Source: Saccharopolyspora indica
Lineage (GTDB): Bacteria > Actinomycetota > Actinomycetes > Mycobacteriales > Pseudonocardiaceae
Direction of reading: 5' to 3'
DNA: 64,000 bases
Assembly (NCBI RefSeq): GCF_027853965.1
Contig: NZ_JAQGLB010000018.1
Span: forward strand, 119,922 to 183,921
Shown: piece by piece, positions 43,149 through 54,383 of the stretch
Numbering within the stretch: position 1 is the first letter of the stretch
Layout of the letters: each line of letters opens with the position of its first letter
The notes under the pieces: generated by a model
The model's input: only the letters and a program-made list of their open reading frames with translations
The model's database searches: none
What the model was told of the DNA's origin: nothing
Made by a program: the position numbers and the translations under genes

Positions 43149-44384
43149 TCACGGGGCCAGGTGCTCCAGGGCGAGCACCTGGGCCTCTCCGACGATGAAG
43201 CCGAGTGCGGCGCCGGTGGCGATGAGGGTGCGCTCCTCCTCGCGGAACGCCGGGCGCAGGAGTTCCTCGAACTCCTCCGCGTCGAGCTCCTTCATCTTGC
43301 CGACCAGGGTGTTTCGGATGTCCATCGCGTCGGCCGCGTAGTCCTCCACGTAGCCCATCGTCTGCGGCAGCTTGGCCATCAGCAGCTCCGAGATCCGCTG
43401 CTTGAGGTCCTGGTAGCGGCGGCCGCCGATGGCCAGCACCAGCAGCGGTTTGGCGATGCTCGCGCGGCGGCTGAGCTCGTCGTCGACCTGGCGCTGCACC
43501 AGGACCATCACCTTGTCCGACATCGGGCCGCGCAGCACCGCCTCGATGACGTTGCGCGGGGTGATGATCTCCGCCGCGATCAGCTCGCAGTAGGCCTCGG
43601 CGACCTCGTCGCGGCGCTTGTGGAACAGCCCCTGCCACTCGAAGAGCCCGAAGTAGCGCTTCGGCCGGCGCGGGTGGAAGATCATCTTGAGCGCGAGCCA
43701 GTCGGTGAACCAGCCGGTGAACAGGCCGAACAGCGGCATGATGAGCGGCACCTTGAACACCACCCAGGCCGACATCTGCACCAGGCCGATCAGCGCGCCG
43801 AACACCGCGCCGGAGCGGCGGATGAACTGGAACTCCTTGCCGCCGGCCTCCAGGAAGATCCGGTTCAGCAGCTCCTTGTCCCGGACCAGGCTGGTGACCA
43901 CCATGTCCTTGAGGTCGAAGACGTTGTCCACATCGGACTTGATCTCGGCCAGCACCTCGGCGAGCAGCCGCGGCGCGTCGGCCTGCACCCGGCTGATCAC
44001 CGCCCGCTGCACGCTGCGCGGCAACGACTCCCACAACCCCGGCTGGTAGGCCGAGGCGACCTCCCGGACGATCTCCTCGATGGTCTGCCGCAGCGGCTCG
44101 GAGACCTCGGCGACGATGCGCTCGGGATCCAGCCGGTCCAGCACCTCCTGCGGCCTGATCAGCTGCTGGGTCAGCGTGTCGCAGGCGACCCCGGCCATCT
44201 TCGCGGCGTGCTTGGGCACGATGCCCTGCCAGCCCAGGAACGGTCTGATCCCCTTGAACTCGACCGGGCCGAACATCATCCGGATCGCGATCACCTTGGT
44301 GACGTAGCCGATGAGCGCGGCCACCACCGGGATCGACAGGTAGATCGGCCAGTGCTCGGCGAAGTCCTGGACGATCGCGTTCAT
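43149..44384 (-). CDS. DUF445 family membrane protein
   Basis: A 411-residue DUF445 protein. Transmembrane segments occur at both ends: residues ~12-30 (WPIYLSIPVVAALIGYVTKVIA), a central pair (VFGALIGLVQMSAWVVFKVPLIMPLFGLFTGWFTDWLAL) and a weaker one near the C-terminus (ATGAALGFIVGEAQVLALE). GPVEFKGIRPFLGWQGIVP and the repeat FEWQGLFHKRRDEVAEAYCE are signatures. Function is unknown. The ATG at 44384 overlaps the upstream gene's stop (ATGA), so the pair is translationally coupled. Confidence 0.85.
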   Translation of the reverse strand: MNAIVQDFAEHWPIYLSIPVVAALIGYVTKVIAIRMMFGPVEFKGIRPFLGWQGIVPKHAAKMAGVACDTLTQQLIRPQEVLDRLDPERIVAEVSEPLRQTIEEIVREVASAYQPGLWESLPRSVQRAVISRVQADAPRLLAEVLAEIKSDVDNVFDLKDMVVTSLVRDKELLNRIFLEAGGKEFQFIRRSGAVFGALIGLVQMSAWVVFKVPLIMPLFGLFTGWFTDWLALKMIFHPRRPKRYFGLFEWQGLFHKRRDEVAEAYCELIAAEIITPRNVIEAVLRGPMSDKVMVLVQRQVDDELSRRASIAKPLLVLAIGGRRYQDLKQRISELLMAKLPQTMGYVEDYAADAMDIRNTLVGKMKELDAEEFEELLRPAFREEERTLIATGAALGFIVGEAQVLALEHLAP

Positions 44385-45121
44385 CCCACCCCCTCCGCGC
44401 ACCGCTTCCAGAACCTGGCCCCCAGCGCCGATATCCGCACGCTGCGGCGCACCGGTTTGGCCGCCTTCGACGAGCGCAGCGCCTCGCGCACCCGGGAATC
44501 GGTCTGCAGCAGCTCGTACTGGTCGTCCAGGCCCGGCAGCGCCGGGCCCATCTCGACCAGGCCGAACGCGTGCAGACGGGTCAGGTAGTGCGGCACCTCC
44601 TCGGTCAGCGAGACGCCCACCGCGCGCCCCACCGTCGAGCCGTTGCGCAGCACGAACCGGGCGGTTCCGCCCACCACGCCGCGCTCGGCCACGTGCAGCA
44701 CCGGGTACGCCGAGCCGTCGCCCAGCCCGGCCAGGATGCGGGCCTCGTCCGGGGTGAGGAGCCGGAGGATGCCGGAGTACAGGTCTTCGGCGGCTTCTTC
44801 ACGGCCGGTCATGGCCGAGCGGTGCAGCAGCTCGGCCATCCGCTCGCGCAGGTCAGGCGGTTTCGGAGCTTCCTCGGCCGGTTCCACCGGGTCGTCCGAG
44901 GTCTCCGCAGGCCGGGAGTCCACGTCGTCGAGCCACTGGCGCACGCCGGTGGCCACGACCTGCTCCACCGTCCGGAACCCGCGCTCGGCCTCGACCCCGC
45001 CGGGCAGCTGCTTGATCAGGCCGAAGCCGATGCGCGCCGCGCCCCAACCGGTTCTCGCCGCCCAGCCGACCAGATCACCCAGCGCTTCGGACTGCGATCC
45101 GCTCGCCCGATCACCGTCCAC
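44381..45121 (-). CDS. Abi-alpha-like protein coupled to DUF445
   Basis: A 246-residue protein. The middle part (LRERMAELLHRSAMTGREE, DLYSGILRLLTPDEARIL and GSAYPVLHVAERG) resembles the Abi-alpha/DUF4393 domain, in which HP...LxPDEAxIL is the core; here the helix-LLTPDEARIL-hydrophobic pattern is preserved but the His is absent. A basic C-terminus (KPVRRSVRISALGARFWKRC) ends the protein. The N-terminal half is polar and may be amphipathic (GWAARTGWGAARIGFGLIKQL). GTG 45121 has GGAGGGG about 6 nt upstream. It overlaps the DUF445 gene by 4 bp. The domain call is from pattern recall only. Confidence 0.55.
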   Translation of the reverse strand: MDGDRASGSQSEALGDLVGWAARTGWGAARIGFGLIKQLPGGVEAERGFRTVEQVVATGVRQWLDDVDSRPAETSDDPVEPAEEAPKPPDLRERMAELLHRSAMTGREEAAEDLYSGILRLLTPDEARILAGLGDGSAYPVLHVAERGVVGGTARFVLRNGSTVGRAVGVSLTEEVPHYLTRLHAFGLVEMGPALPGLDDQYELLQTDSRVREALRSSKAAKPVRRSVRISALGARFWKRCAEGVG

Positions 45122-45228
45122 CCCGCACCCCTCCGCTCCGCACCACCCGGACACCGGGTCGACCCGGCGCCGGGTGCCCGGAGCATAACCAGGGCACCCC
45201 GGCTAAAGCGAGCATCCGCGGAGGCGCC

Positions 45229-45717
45229 TCAGAAGGCGAAGCCGCCCGGCTTTCCGTTGCGGTCGGCCAGCAACCCGGCCAGGGTCGCGATGGCGATCTC
45301 GGGCGGCGTCCGGGAACCGATGTTGAGGCCGATCGGGCGGTGCACCCGGGCGATCTCGGACTCCGGGACGCCGAGCTCTCGCAGCGCGGCGACGTGCGGC
45401 CCGGCGTGACGCGGGTTGCCCATGACGCCGACCCAGCGGACATCGCGCTCGAGCACCTCGCGCAGCACCGGGCCGATCTCCGCGCGGTGGTGGTCGGTCA
45501 CCACGACGTCGGTGTCCGGCCCCAGCTCCGGGACTTCGGCCACCGCGCCGTCCGCGGCGGGGTCCGGATCGACCAGCACCGTCCGGAAGCCGAGGTCCCG
45601 GCCGTACCGCAGCAGGTGCTCGGCCACCGGTGAGGCGAACACCGCGATCAGCGCGCGGTCGCCCTCGTCCACCGGCACCTCGCCGTGCGCCACCGCGCAC
45701 GCAGCATCTTCGGTCAT
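45229..45717 (-). CDS. XdhC-type Rossmann-domain protein (XdhC_C only)
   Basis: A 162-residue protein that matches only the C-terminal Rossmann domain of XdhC: ALIAVFASPVAEHLLRYGRDLGFRTVLVDPDP, VVVTDHHRAEIGPVL, WVGVMGNPRHAGPH and GLNIGSRTPPEIAIATLAGLLADRNGKPGG. Full XdhC proteins are ~270-380 residues and load molybdenum cofactor onto xanthine dehydrogenases. The N-terminal XdhC_CoxI half is absent and this length seems to be the intact gene. A molybdenum hydroxylase gene stands only 4.4 kb away (50100-52394), so a shared role is possible. Confidence 0.82.
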   Translation of the reverse strand: MTEDAACAVAHGEVPVDEGDRALIAVFASPVAEHLLRYGRDLGFRTVLVDPDPAADGAVAEVPELGPDTDVVVTDHHRAEIGPVLREVLERDVRWVGVMGNPRHAGPHVAALRELGVPESEIARVHRPIGLNIGSRTPPEIAIATLAGLLADRNGKPGGFAF

Positions 45718-45774
45718 GGACCGAGGATGCCAGCCGCGGCCGGCCGGAACCACCCCCAGACTCCACTGTGGACG

Positions 45775-46407
45775 TCAGAGCCGGGTGGCGCGGGCCAGCC
45801 AGGCGGCGACGTCCACCAGCGATCCATCGGCGACGCCCAGCCCGTCGGCGCGCTCGCCGCGCGCGATGCCCCGGTAGCGGCGCTCCTGGACCTCCTCCAG
45901 CCGCCAGCCCGGCACGTCGAACGCCTCGCGGATCACCGACTCCGGCAGGCGCGGGCCGAAGCCGGGCTCGGTGTCCGACAGCGCGAGGACGTGCACGGTC
46001 GCACCCGGGCGGCACACCGCGTGCAGGCTGCGCACGTACTTCGCCCGGTCTTCCGGGCCGAAGACGTGGAACAGCGCGCTGTCCACCACCGTGTCGTACG
46101 GGCCGCCGTCCAGCGCCAGCGCGTCGGCGACCTCGAACCGGGCCTCGACCTGCCGCTCGGCGGCGTTGGCCCGCGCCCGCTCGAGCGCCGGGCCGGAGAA
46201 GTCCACGCCGAGCACGTCGTAGCCCAGCCCGGCCAGCAGGATCGTGTGCTCACCGGCGCCGCAGCCCGGGTCCAGCACCTTCCCGCTGATGCCGCCGGCC
46301 CGCTCCAGCTCGACGACGGCCGGCTGCGGCTCGCCGATCACCCACGGTGCCGTGCCCTCTTCGTACGCGGCGTCGAACGCCGAACGCTCAACCGAAGTCA
46401 TGTTCAT
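45775..46407 (-). CDS. Class I SAM-dependent methyltransferase
   Basis: A 210-residue methyltransferase: VLDPGCGAGEHTILLAGLGYDVLGVDFS is motif I with the acidic beta-2 residue, followed by a VADALAL motif II and YDTVVDSALFHVFG. It belongs to the small UbiE-like or thiopurine-methyltransferase-like group. Two ATG codons (46407 and 46401) compete; GAGAGG is adjacent to the first. It is not operonic with obvious partners. Confidence 0.85.
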   Translation of the reverse strand: MNMTSVERSAFDAAYEEGTAPWVIGEPQPAVVELERAGGISGKVLDPGCGAGEHTILLAGLGYDVLGVDFSGPALERARANAAERQVEARFEVADALALDGGPYDTVVDSALFHVFGPEDRAKYVRSLHAVCRPGATVHVLALSDTEPGFGPRLPESVIREAFDVPGWRLEEVQERRYRGIARGERADGLGVADGSLVDVAAWLARATRL

Positions 46408-46544
46408 CCTCTCCACGAACTCCCTGGTCACAACGTGCAACTTCGACCTCGCTCGAAGTCAACACCTCGATCGCCGAGACGTGGGCGCAGTGACGTGCGC
46501 CACTCGTGTGACTGCTGGGAATTACCCGGCGCGGACTGACGTTG

Positions 46545-46565
46545 GTTGATAGCAACGGACTCAAG
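46545..46565. promoter_or_regulatory. HAIR-like (HspR) element upstream of the ClpC-like gene
   Basis: ACTCAAG at 46559-46565 is an exact right half of the HAIR element (CTTGAGT-N7-ACTCAAG), and seven bases upstream GTTGATA (46545-46551) matches four of the seven left-half positions. Spacing is exactly N7. It lies 45 bp before the ATG of a heat-shock-type chaperone gene, which is where HspR sites are found. Confidence 0.4.
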
Positions 46566-46610
46566 TAGATGGCGGCGGAAGCCAGCAACACCGTCGCGAG
46601 GAGGTTAGGC

Positions 46611-49094
<2,484 letters not shown>

Positions 49095-49102
49095 CAGCGA
49101 GT

Positions 49103-49139
49103 GGAACGGGGCGGGTGCATCGCGCACCCGCCCCGTTCC
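49103..49139. terminator. Bidirectional terminator between clpC-like and arsC-like genes
   Basis: GGAACGGGGCGGGTGC (49103-49118) pairs perfectly with 49124-49139 around a 5-nt loop, in the gap between convergent genes. Confidence 0.8.
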
Positions 49140-49153
49140 GCACGTCGGAGGCC

Positions 49154-49513
49154 TCAGCCGGGCAGAACGGACCGGACGGCCTCGGGCGTGCGCGCGACCA
49201 CCGCGGTCCCGTCATCGGCGGTGATGATCGGCCGCTGGATGAGCTTGGGGTGCTGCACCATCGCCTCGATCCACCGGTCCCGGTTCGCCGGGTCCTTCGG
49301 CCACTCCTTCAGCCCGAGCTCCTTGGCCGCCGGCTCGGCCGTGCGGACGACGTCCCAGGGCTCCAGGCCGAGCCGGTCGAGCACCGCGCCCAGCTCCGCC
49401 GCTGTCGGCGGTTCCTCCAGGTAACGGCGCACCGTGTACTCCGCACCCGCCTCGTCCAGCAGCGACACGGCCGACCGGCACTTCGAGCACGCCGGGTTGA
49501 CCCAGATCTCCAT
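49154..49513 (-). CDS. ArsC/Spx-family thioredoxin-fold protein
   Basis: A 119-residue ArsC-fold protein: EIWVNPACSKCRSAVSLLDEAGAEYTVRRYLEEPP carries a CxxC (CSKC), then ELGLKEWPKDPANRDRW and HPKLIQRPIIT with the glutamine-arginine-proline motif. It belongs to the glutaredoxin-coupled arsenate-reductase-like family, but no arsenic resistance genes adjoin it, so the reductase role is uncertain. The ATG at 49513 fits the family's usual start. It is divergent from a DUF3040 gene. Confidence 0.85.
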   Translation of the reverse strand: MEIWVNPACSKCRSAVSLLDEAGAEYTVRRYLEEPPTAAELGAVLDRLGLEPWDVVRTAEPAAKELGLKEWPKDPANRDRWIEAMVQHPKLIQRPIITADDGTAVVARTPEAVRSVLPG

Positions 49514-49652
49514 TCCCACTCCCCACCTGCGCCAAGACCAACGCACCGATCCTGCCAGCCCGCGGGCACCGGGCGGGCCGATGGGCCCTTCACAGCCGCC
49601 ACGATCGTTGCAATACTTGTTCAAGGAGGCGGATGTTTCCGTGGAGGTGGCC

Positions 49653-49919
49653 ATGCTCCCGAAGGACGAACGTCGCCGCCTGAAGGAGATCGAGAACCAG
49701 CTCATGGGCGAGGACCCCAAGCTGGCCCGAAGGCTGACCGAAACCAGTTCGCTGCGCCGGTTGTGGCTGCAGCTGTCGCCGCGGTCGCTGCTGGTGCTGG
49801 TGGCGGCGGTGCTGGCGGTGCTGTGCCTGTTCCTCGGCGAGGGCGGCGGCATGTTCTTCTCGGCGGTGCTGGCCGTGCTCGTGTTCGCCTCCCGGAAGTA
49901 CCAGATCCGGTTGGAATGA
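49653..49919 (+). CDS. DUF3040 family membrane protein, paralogue 2
   Basis: An 88-residue paralogue of the protein at 3958: MLPKDERRRLKEIENQLMGEDPKLARRL, then hydrophobic segments LLVLVAAVLAVLCLFLG and GGMFFSAVLAVLVFA. ATG 49653 is chosen because GGAGG (49643-49647) lies 5-6 nt upstream. Function unknown. Confidence 0.82.
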   Translation: MLPKDERRRLKEIENQLMGEDPKLARRLTETSSLRRLWLQLSPRSLLVLVAAVLAVLCLFLGEGGGMFFSAVLAVLVFASRKYQIRLE

Positions 49920-50099
49920 CGGGCATTCCCGATCTCCGGGAGGGTTCGGCGCGCCGTGGTCGGCGGTGCGCGTCCACTGCGGGCACCGTCGACGCGACCG
50001 GACGCATTGCGTTGACCTGGTGCACGCGCGCCTTGTGAATTCGGAGCGATCGACCGCGCGTCGTCGTGACTTTCTGACCGTGCTCGCAGCGTCGACCGC

Positions 50100-52394
50100 C
50101 TAGGCCAGCGCGATGTCCTGCGGCCGCACCGGGACCCTGGACAGCTCCAGACCGGTGGCGGCGCGCAGGGCGTTGACGATCGCCGGGGTCGACGACAGCG
50201 TCGGTGGTTCACCGACGCCGTTGAGGCCGTACGGCGAATCCGGGTGCGGGAACTCGTGCAGCGAGATCGGCATGCTCGGCACGTCCAGGATGGTCGGGAT
50301 CAGGTAGTCGGTGAACGACGGGTTGCGGATGCGGCCGTGCTCGTCGAGCAGGATCTCCTCCATCACGGCCAGGCCGAGCCCCTGCGCGCTGCCGCCCTCG
50401 ATCTGCCCGGCGACCGACAGCGGGTTCATCGCCTTGCCCACGTCCTGGGCGGTGGCCAGTTCGACCACCTTCACCAGGCCCAGGTCCACGTCGACGTCGA
50501 CCACCGCGCGGTGGGCGGCGAAGGCGTAGGCGATGTGCGCGTCGCCCTGGCCCGTCTCCGGATCGACGGCCGATGTCGGCCGGTGGCGGAACTCGAAAAC
50601 CCGCTCCAGATCACCGGAAGCGACGAGATCGGCGATCGGTGCCAGGACCGTGCCGGTGGTGTCGACGACGTGGTCGTCGCGCAGCGCCAGCACCGCGGCC
50701 GGATGCCCGGTGCGCTCGGCCGCGCGCCGCAGCAGCTCCTGCGCGACCAGCCGGCACGCGCCCTGCACCGCGCCGCCGGACATCCAGGTCAGCCGGGAGG
50801 CGGAAGCCGAACCCGCGTCCCCGATCGCGGTGTCCGCCGGCAGCACCACCACCCGCGACAGGCCCAGCTCCGTGCTGGCGATCTGGCACTGCACCGTGGT
50901 GATCCCCTGGCCGCACTCGGCCGCGGCGGTGTGCACCGACACCACCGGTTCACCACCGGCGGCCGAGACCACCACCCGTGCGGTCGAGATGTCGTCGACA
51001 CCTCCGGAGTAACCGATCGCCTTCACCCCGATCGCGTAGCCGACGCCGCGGCGGATGCCTTCGCCGTGCGAGGTGTTCGCCAGCCCGCCGGGCAGCAGCT
51101 CCGCGCCGGGGGGCGGCAGCGGACGGTCGCGCAGATCCGCCAGCAGCTCGGCCACCGGTGCCGGGCCGTCCACCGCCTGGCCGGTGGGCAGCACCGTCCC
51201 GGTCGTCATCGCGTTGCGCATCCGCAGTTCCAGCGGATCCATGCCGAGCTCGCGGGCCAGCTTGTCCATGTTGGACTCGCAGCCGTAGGTGGACTGCACC
51301 GCCCCGAATCCGCGCATCGCGCCGCACGGCGGGTTGTTGCTGAACACGGCGAAACCGTCGATCTCGGCATTGGGCACCTCGTAGGCGCCGGCGACGAAGT
51401 AGCAGGCGTTGGCGATGACCACCGGCGACGTGGAGGTGTAGGCGCCGCCGTCCATCACCAGTTCCGCCTTGACGTGCACCAGCTTCCCGTCCCGCGTCGC
51501 ACCGTGCTCGAAGCGCATCTTCGCCGGGTGGCGGTGCACGTGGCCGAAGAACGACTCCTCGCGGTCGTAGACCATCTTCACCGGCTTGCCCAGCCGCAGC
51601 GCCAGCATGCACGCGTGGACGTGCACCGAGAGGTCCTCGCGGCCGCCGAAGGCGCCACCGACCCCGGCCAGGGTCAGGCGCACCTTGTCGGCGGGCAGCC
51701 CGAGGCACGGCGCGATCTGCTCCAGGTCCTTGTGCAGCCACTGCGAGGACACGTGCAGCTCGACGCCACCGTCCTCGGTGGGCAGCGCCAACCCGGACTC
51801 CGGGCCCAGGAACGCCTGGTCCTGCATGCCCACCTCGTACTCGCCGCTAACCACGACGTCGGCGCGGGCCCGCGCGGCGGCGACGTCGCCGTGGCGGATC
51901 TTGACGTGGCGGACCAGGTTCCCCTCCGGGTGCACCTTCCTGGTCGCCTCCTCCAGCGCGCGCTCCGCGTCGGTCACCGGCTCCAGCAGCTCGTAGTCGA
52001 CCTGGACCAGCGCCGCCGCGCGCTTGGCGGTCCGCGGGTCGTCGGCCGCCACCAGCGCCACCGGTTCTCCCTGGTAGCGGACCTCGTCGACGGCCAGCAC
52101 CGGCTGGTCCGCCACCTTCATCCCGTAGGTCTTCGCGCCGGGCACGTCCTCGTGCGTGAGCACCGCGTGCACCCCGTCCAGCGCCAACGCCTTCCGCACG
52201 TCGATGGACCGGATGCGCGCCGCGGCGTGCGGGCTGCGCAGCGTGCTGCCCCACACCGTGCCGGACACCCACAGGTCCGAGGAGTAGGCGAACTGGCCGG
52301 TGACCTTCAGCGCGCCGTCCGGGCGGGGCGCGCTGCGCCCCACCGCCCCGGCGCGCTCGGTGCTGATCGTGCGGTGGACGGACTCTTCGCGCAT
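50100..52394 (-). CDS. Molybdenum hydroxylase large (MoCo) subunit, xanthine-dehydrogenase family
   Basis: A 764-residue large subunit of the xanthine dehydrogenase/aldehyde oxidase family. It has the N-terminal a/b hammerhead start (GRSAPRPDGALKVTGQFAYSSDL), the molybdopterin loops QDQAFLGPESGLA, GVGGAFGGRED, GAMRGFGAVQ and AECGQGITT, and the catalytic glutamate in GVGEPP. It hydroxylates a C-H bond in an N-heterocycle using water. Its FAD and [2Fe-2S] partner subunits are not in this window, which is unusual. The ATG at 52394 has GGGAG upstream. It is divergent from the GntR gene and shares the palindromic site at 52418. Confidence 0.88.
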   Translation of the reverse strand: MREESVHRTISTERAGAVGRSAPRPDGALKVTGQFAYSSDLWVSGTVWGSTLRSPHAAARIRSIDVRKALALDGVHAVLTHEDVPGAKTYGMKVADQPVLAVDEVRYQGEPVALVAADDPRTAKRAAALVQVDYELLEPVTDAERALEEATRKVHPEGNLVRHVKIRHGDVAAARARADVVVSGEYEVGMQDQAFLGPESGLALPTEDGGVELHVSSQWLHKDLEQIAPCLGLPADKVRLTLAGVGGAFGGREDLSVHVHACMLALRLGKPVKMVYDREESFFGHVHRHPAKMRFEHGATRDGKLVHVKAELVMDGGAYTSTSPVVIANACYFVAGAYEVPNAEIDGFAVFSNNPPCGAMRGFGAVQSTYGCESNMDKLARELGMDPLELRMRNAMTTGTVLPTGQAVDGPAPVAELLADLRDRPLPPPGAELLPGGLANTSHGEGIRRGVGYAIGVKAIGYSGGVDDISTARVVVSAAGGEPVVSVHTAAAECGQGITTVQCQIASTELGLSRVVVLPADTAIGDAGSASASRLTWMSGGAVQGACRLVAQELLRRAAERTGHPAAVLALRDDHVVDTTGTVLAPIADLVASGDLERVFEFRHRPTSAVDPETGQGDAHIAYAFAAHRAVVDVDVDLGLVKVVELATAQDVGKAMNPLSVAGQIEGGSAQGLGLAVMEEILLDEHGRIRNPSFTDYLIPTILDVPSMPISLHEFPHPDSPYGLNGVGEPPTLSSTPAIVNALRAATGLELSRVPVRPQDIALA

Positions 52395-52417
52395 GCCTGC
52401 TCCCAACTCGCAGCCAG

Positions 52418-52429
52418 ATTACATGTAAT
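52418..52429. promoter_or_regulatory. GntR (FadR-type) operator, site 1
   Basis: ATTACATGTAAT is a perfect 12-bp palindrome in the 74-bp gap between the divergent molybdenum hydroxylase and gntR genes. Two 10-of-12 versions occur at 54281-54292 and 54384-54395 in front of the other units of this locus. Confidence 0.7.
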
Positions 52430-52468
52430 ATTGCTGCCGAATCCCCCACCCAGGAGTGAGGCACCGCG

Positions 52469-53173
52469 ATGTCCTCGGCACCCCGTCACCTGACCCCGCT
52501 GACCGGCGAAGGCCTGCTGGCCGACCGCACCTACGCCGCGCTCAAGAGCGCCGTCCTGGACGGCACCCTGCCGCCCGGCACCGGGCTGAGCGTGCCCGAA
52601 CTCGCCCGCCAGCTCGACGTGAGCCGGAGCCCGGTGCGCGAGGCGGTGCAGCGCCTGATCCACGACGGGCTGGCCACCCACGTGCCGCACCGCGGAGCCG
52701 AGGTCAGCCGGGTCGACATCGAGGACCTGCGCCAGCTCTACGTGGTGCGCGAGCTGCTCGAAGGCCTCGCCGCCCGGCTGGCCACCGAGAACCTCGACGC
52801 CGACGGGCTGGAGCAGCTGCGCGCGATCCTCGCCGAGCACGAGCGGGCGCTGGCCGCCGACGCCGACAACGCCGCGCACATCGAGCTCGACATGCGGTTC
52901 CACCGAGCGGTGCGGGAGCTCGCCGACAACCCGCACCTGCTCGCCACCCTGGAACCGATCACCGGACGCGCCCACTTCGCCCTCCACTCGCTGTGGCGCA
53001 GCGACGACGCGCCGCGGCTGGCGCTCGACGAGCACCGGGCCGTGGTGGACGCGATGGCCAGCGGCGACCCCGAGATGGCCGAAGCCGCCGCCCGCCGCCA
53101 CATCGCCCGGCTGCGCATCCGCCTGGGCCAGGCCACCGCCCGCACCCCCGAACGCCGCCGCCTCGGCCGGTGA
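52469..53173 (+). CDS. GntR family regulator, FadR/FCD subfamily
   Basis: A 234-residue regulator. The winged helix (residues ~15-75) has TYAALKSAVLDGTLPPGTGL, SVPELARQLDVSRSPVREAV and GLATHVPHRGAEVSRV. A helical FCD domain follows, containing VRELLEGLAARLA, DMRFHRAVRELADN and a metal/effector histidine set (DMRFH, EHRAVVDAM, RRHIARL). FCD regulators usually sense carboxylated metabolites. The palindromes at 52418, 54281 and 54384 are its likely sites, so it should control the hydroxylase, the amidohydrolase and the permease-decarboxylase operon. It ends next to the convergent amidohydrolase gene. Confidence 0.88.
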   Translation: MSSAPRHLTPLTGEGLLADRTYAALKSAVLDGTLPPGTGLSVPELARQLDVSRSPVREAVQRLIHDGLATHVPHRGAEVSRVDIEDLRQLYVVRELLEGLAARLATENLDADGLEQLRAILAEHERALAADADNAAHIELDMRFHRAVRELADNPHLLATLEPITGRAHFALHSLWRSDDAPRLALDEHRAVVDAMASGDPEMAEAAARRHIARLRIRLGQATARTPERRRLGR

Positions 53174-54163
53174 TCAGCTCGCCGGGTCCAGCTCCTCTGC
53201 CCAGGAATCGGGCGTGTAGCCGGCGTAGGCGTCGGCGTGCGAGTTCGTCGCCGAGGCCTGCGTGACCTCACCGCGCAGGTACGCCTCCGCTTCCGCCCGG
53301 TCCTTCGGCGGCGGAGTGGGCTGCAGGCCCAGCAGGTGCGCCATGTTGTTGCCGAGGTAGCCCTCCAGGTCGTCCTCGGACAGGTTCAGCCCCTGCGGCG
53401 GCTCGTGGCAGAGCACCTCCAGCTCGCGCGCCCACATGCCCGGCTCGTTGGGCGGCGAGTCGGTGCCGTAGACCATCTTGGTCTTCTTCATCTCCTTGGC
53501 GAACTCCACGATCCGCGACTGCAGCAGCCAGCCGGACTCGCCGATCACGTTGTGCGAGTCCTGGATCATCCAGAACGCCTCGAAGCAGTACACGCCGCCG
53601 GTCTGGATCCCGAAGTGCCCCAGGATGAACGTGACACCGGGGAACTCGCGGATGATCGGGTAGAACTGCGTCGGGATGGAGTACGGCCCGTCACCGGTGT
53701 GGATCAGCACGATGATGCCCAGCTCGTCGCACACCCGCATCACCGGCCGCAGCCAGTCCAGCGCCCGGTCCGGCCGGTAGGCGTGCATGTTGGCGTGCAG
53801 CTTGAGCATCTTGTAGCCGTGCTCCTTGACGTGGAACTCCAGCTCCTTGGCGCCGTTGTCGGGACCGAACCGCGGGTTGTAGATGAAGTTGCCGACGAAC
53901 CGGTCCGGGTAGCGCTGCACCAGCGAGGTCACGTAGGCCTGGTAGTCCCGGATGCCCTCGCGGCCACCGCGGTTGCCCTCCCGCCAGGAGGTGTTGCCCG
54001 GCGGCGGCATGATGCAGCTGATGTCGACCCGGCGCGGCTTGCCGTTGATCCACATCGGACCGTCCATCATCTTGAGGGTGCGCTCGCCGGTGAACGGTTC
54101 ACCGGTGTGCCGCCATGCCTCGTCCACCAGGTTCGTCGGGTGCACATGCGTGTCGATGATCAA
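53174..54163 (-). CDS. Amidohydrolase-2 family protein (ACMSD/decarboxylase-like)
   Basis: A 329-residue TIM-barrel metallo-enzyme. The N-terminal HxH is in IIDTHVHPTN, with KLHANMHAYRPDRALDW, VLIHTGDGPYS, ILGHFGI and the C-terminal YGTDSPPNEPGMW aspartate. It belongs to the amidohydrolase-2 group with aminocarboxymuconate-semialdehyde and gamma-resorcylate decarboxylases and hydratases, so it may decarboxylate or hydrolyse a ring intermediate. The start is TTG 54163, with GGAGAG about 6 nt upstream and the family motif right after it. It is divergent from the deaminase operon and opposed to gntR. Confidence 0.82.
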   Translation of the reverse strand: MIIDTHVHPTNLVDEAWRHTGEPFTGERTLKMMDGPMWINGKPRRVDISCIMPPPGNTSWREGNRGGREGIRDYQAYVTSLVQRYPDRFVGNFIYNPRFGPDNGAKELEFHVKEHGYKMLKLHANMHAYRPDRALDWLRPVMRVCDELGIIVLIHTGDGPYSIPTQFYPIIREFPGVTFILGHFGIQTGGVYCFEAFWMIQDSHNVIGESGWLLQSRIVEFAKEMKKTKMVYGTDSPPNEPGMWARELEVLCHEPPQGLNLSEDDLEGYLGNNMAHLLGLQPTPPPKDRAEAEAYLRGEVTQASATNSHADAYAGYTPDSWAEELDPAS

Positions 54164-54280
54164 CGGGATCTCTCCAATCGGTTGCACGCACCCCGGCCGC
54201 GAATCACCGCACCTTCGGGTCGCCGCGCTCGAACCGCGGCGCGATCGAGTGCAACACCGGCCCGCAGCCGCTGTCAACAA

Positions 54281-54292
54281 GTTGCATGTAAT
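54281..54292. promoter_or_regulatory. GntR operator, site 2
   Basis: GTTGCATGTAAT matches the palindrome ATTACATGTAAT at 10 of 12 positions. It is 118 bp upstream of the amidohydrolase start. Confidence 0.6.
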
Positions 54293-54383
54293 TTCGTGCA
54301 TCTCTGCATTTCCAGCAGGTAACGGCGCCCTGGGCGAACCGGTTCAGCGCTGTTCACCGGTTGACACGACGGGCCCGACGCGC

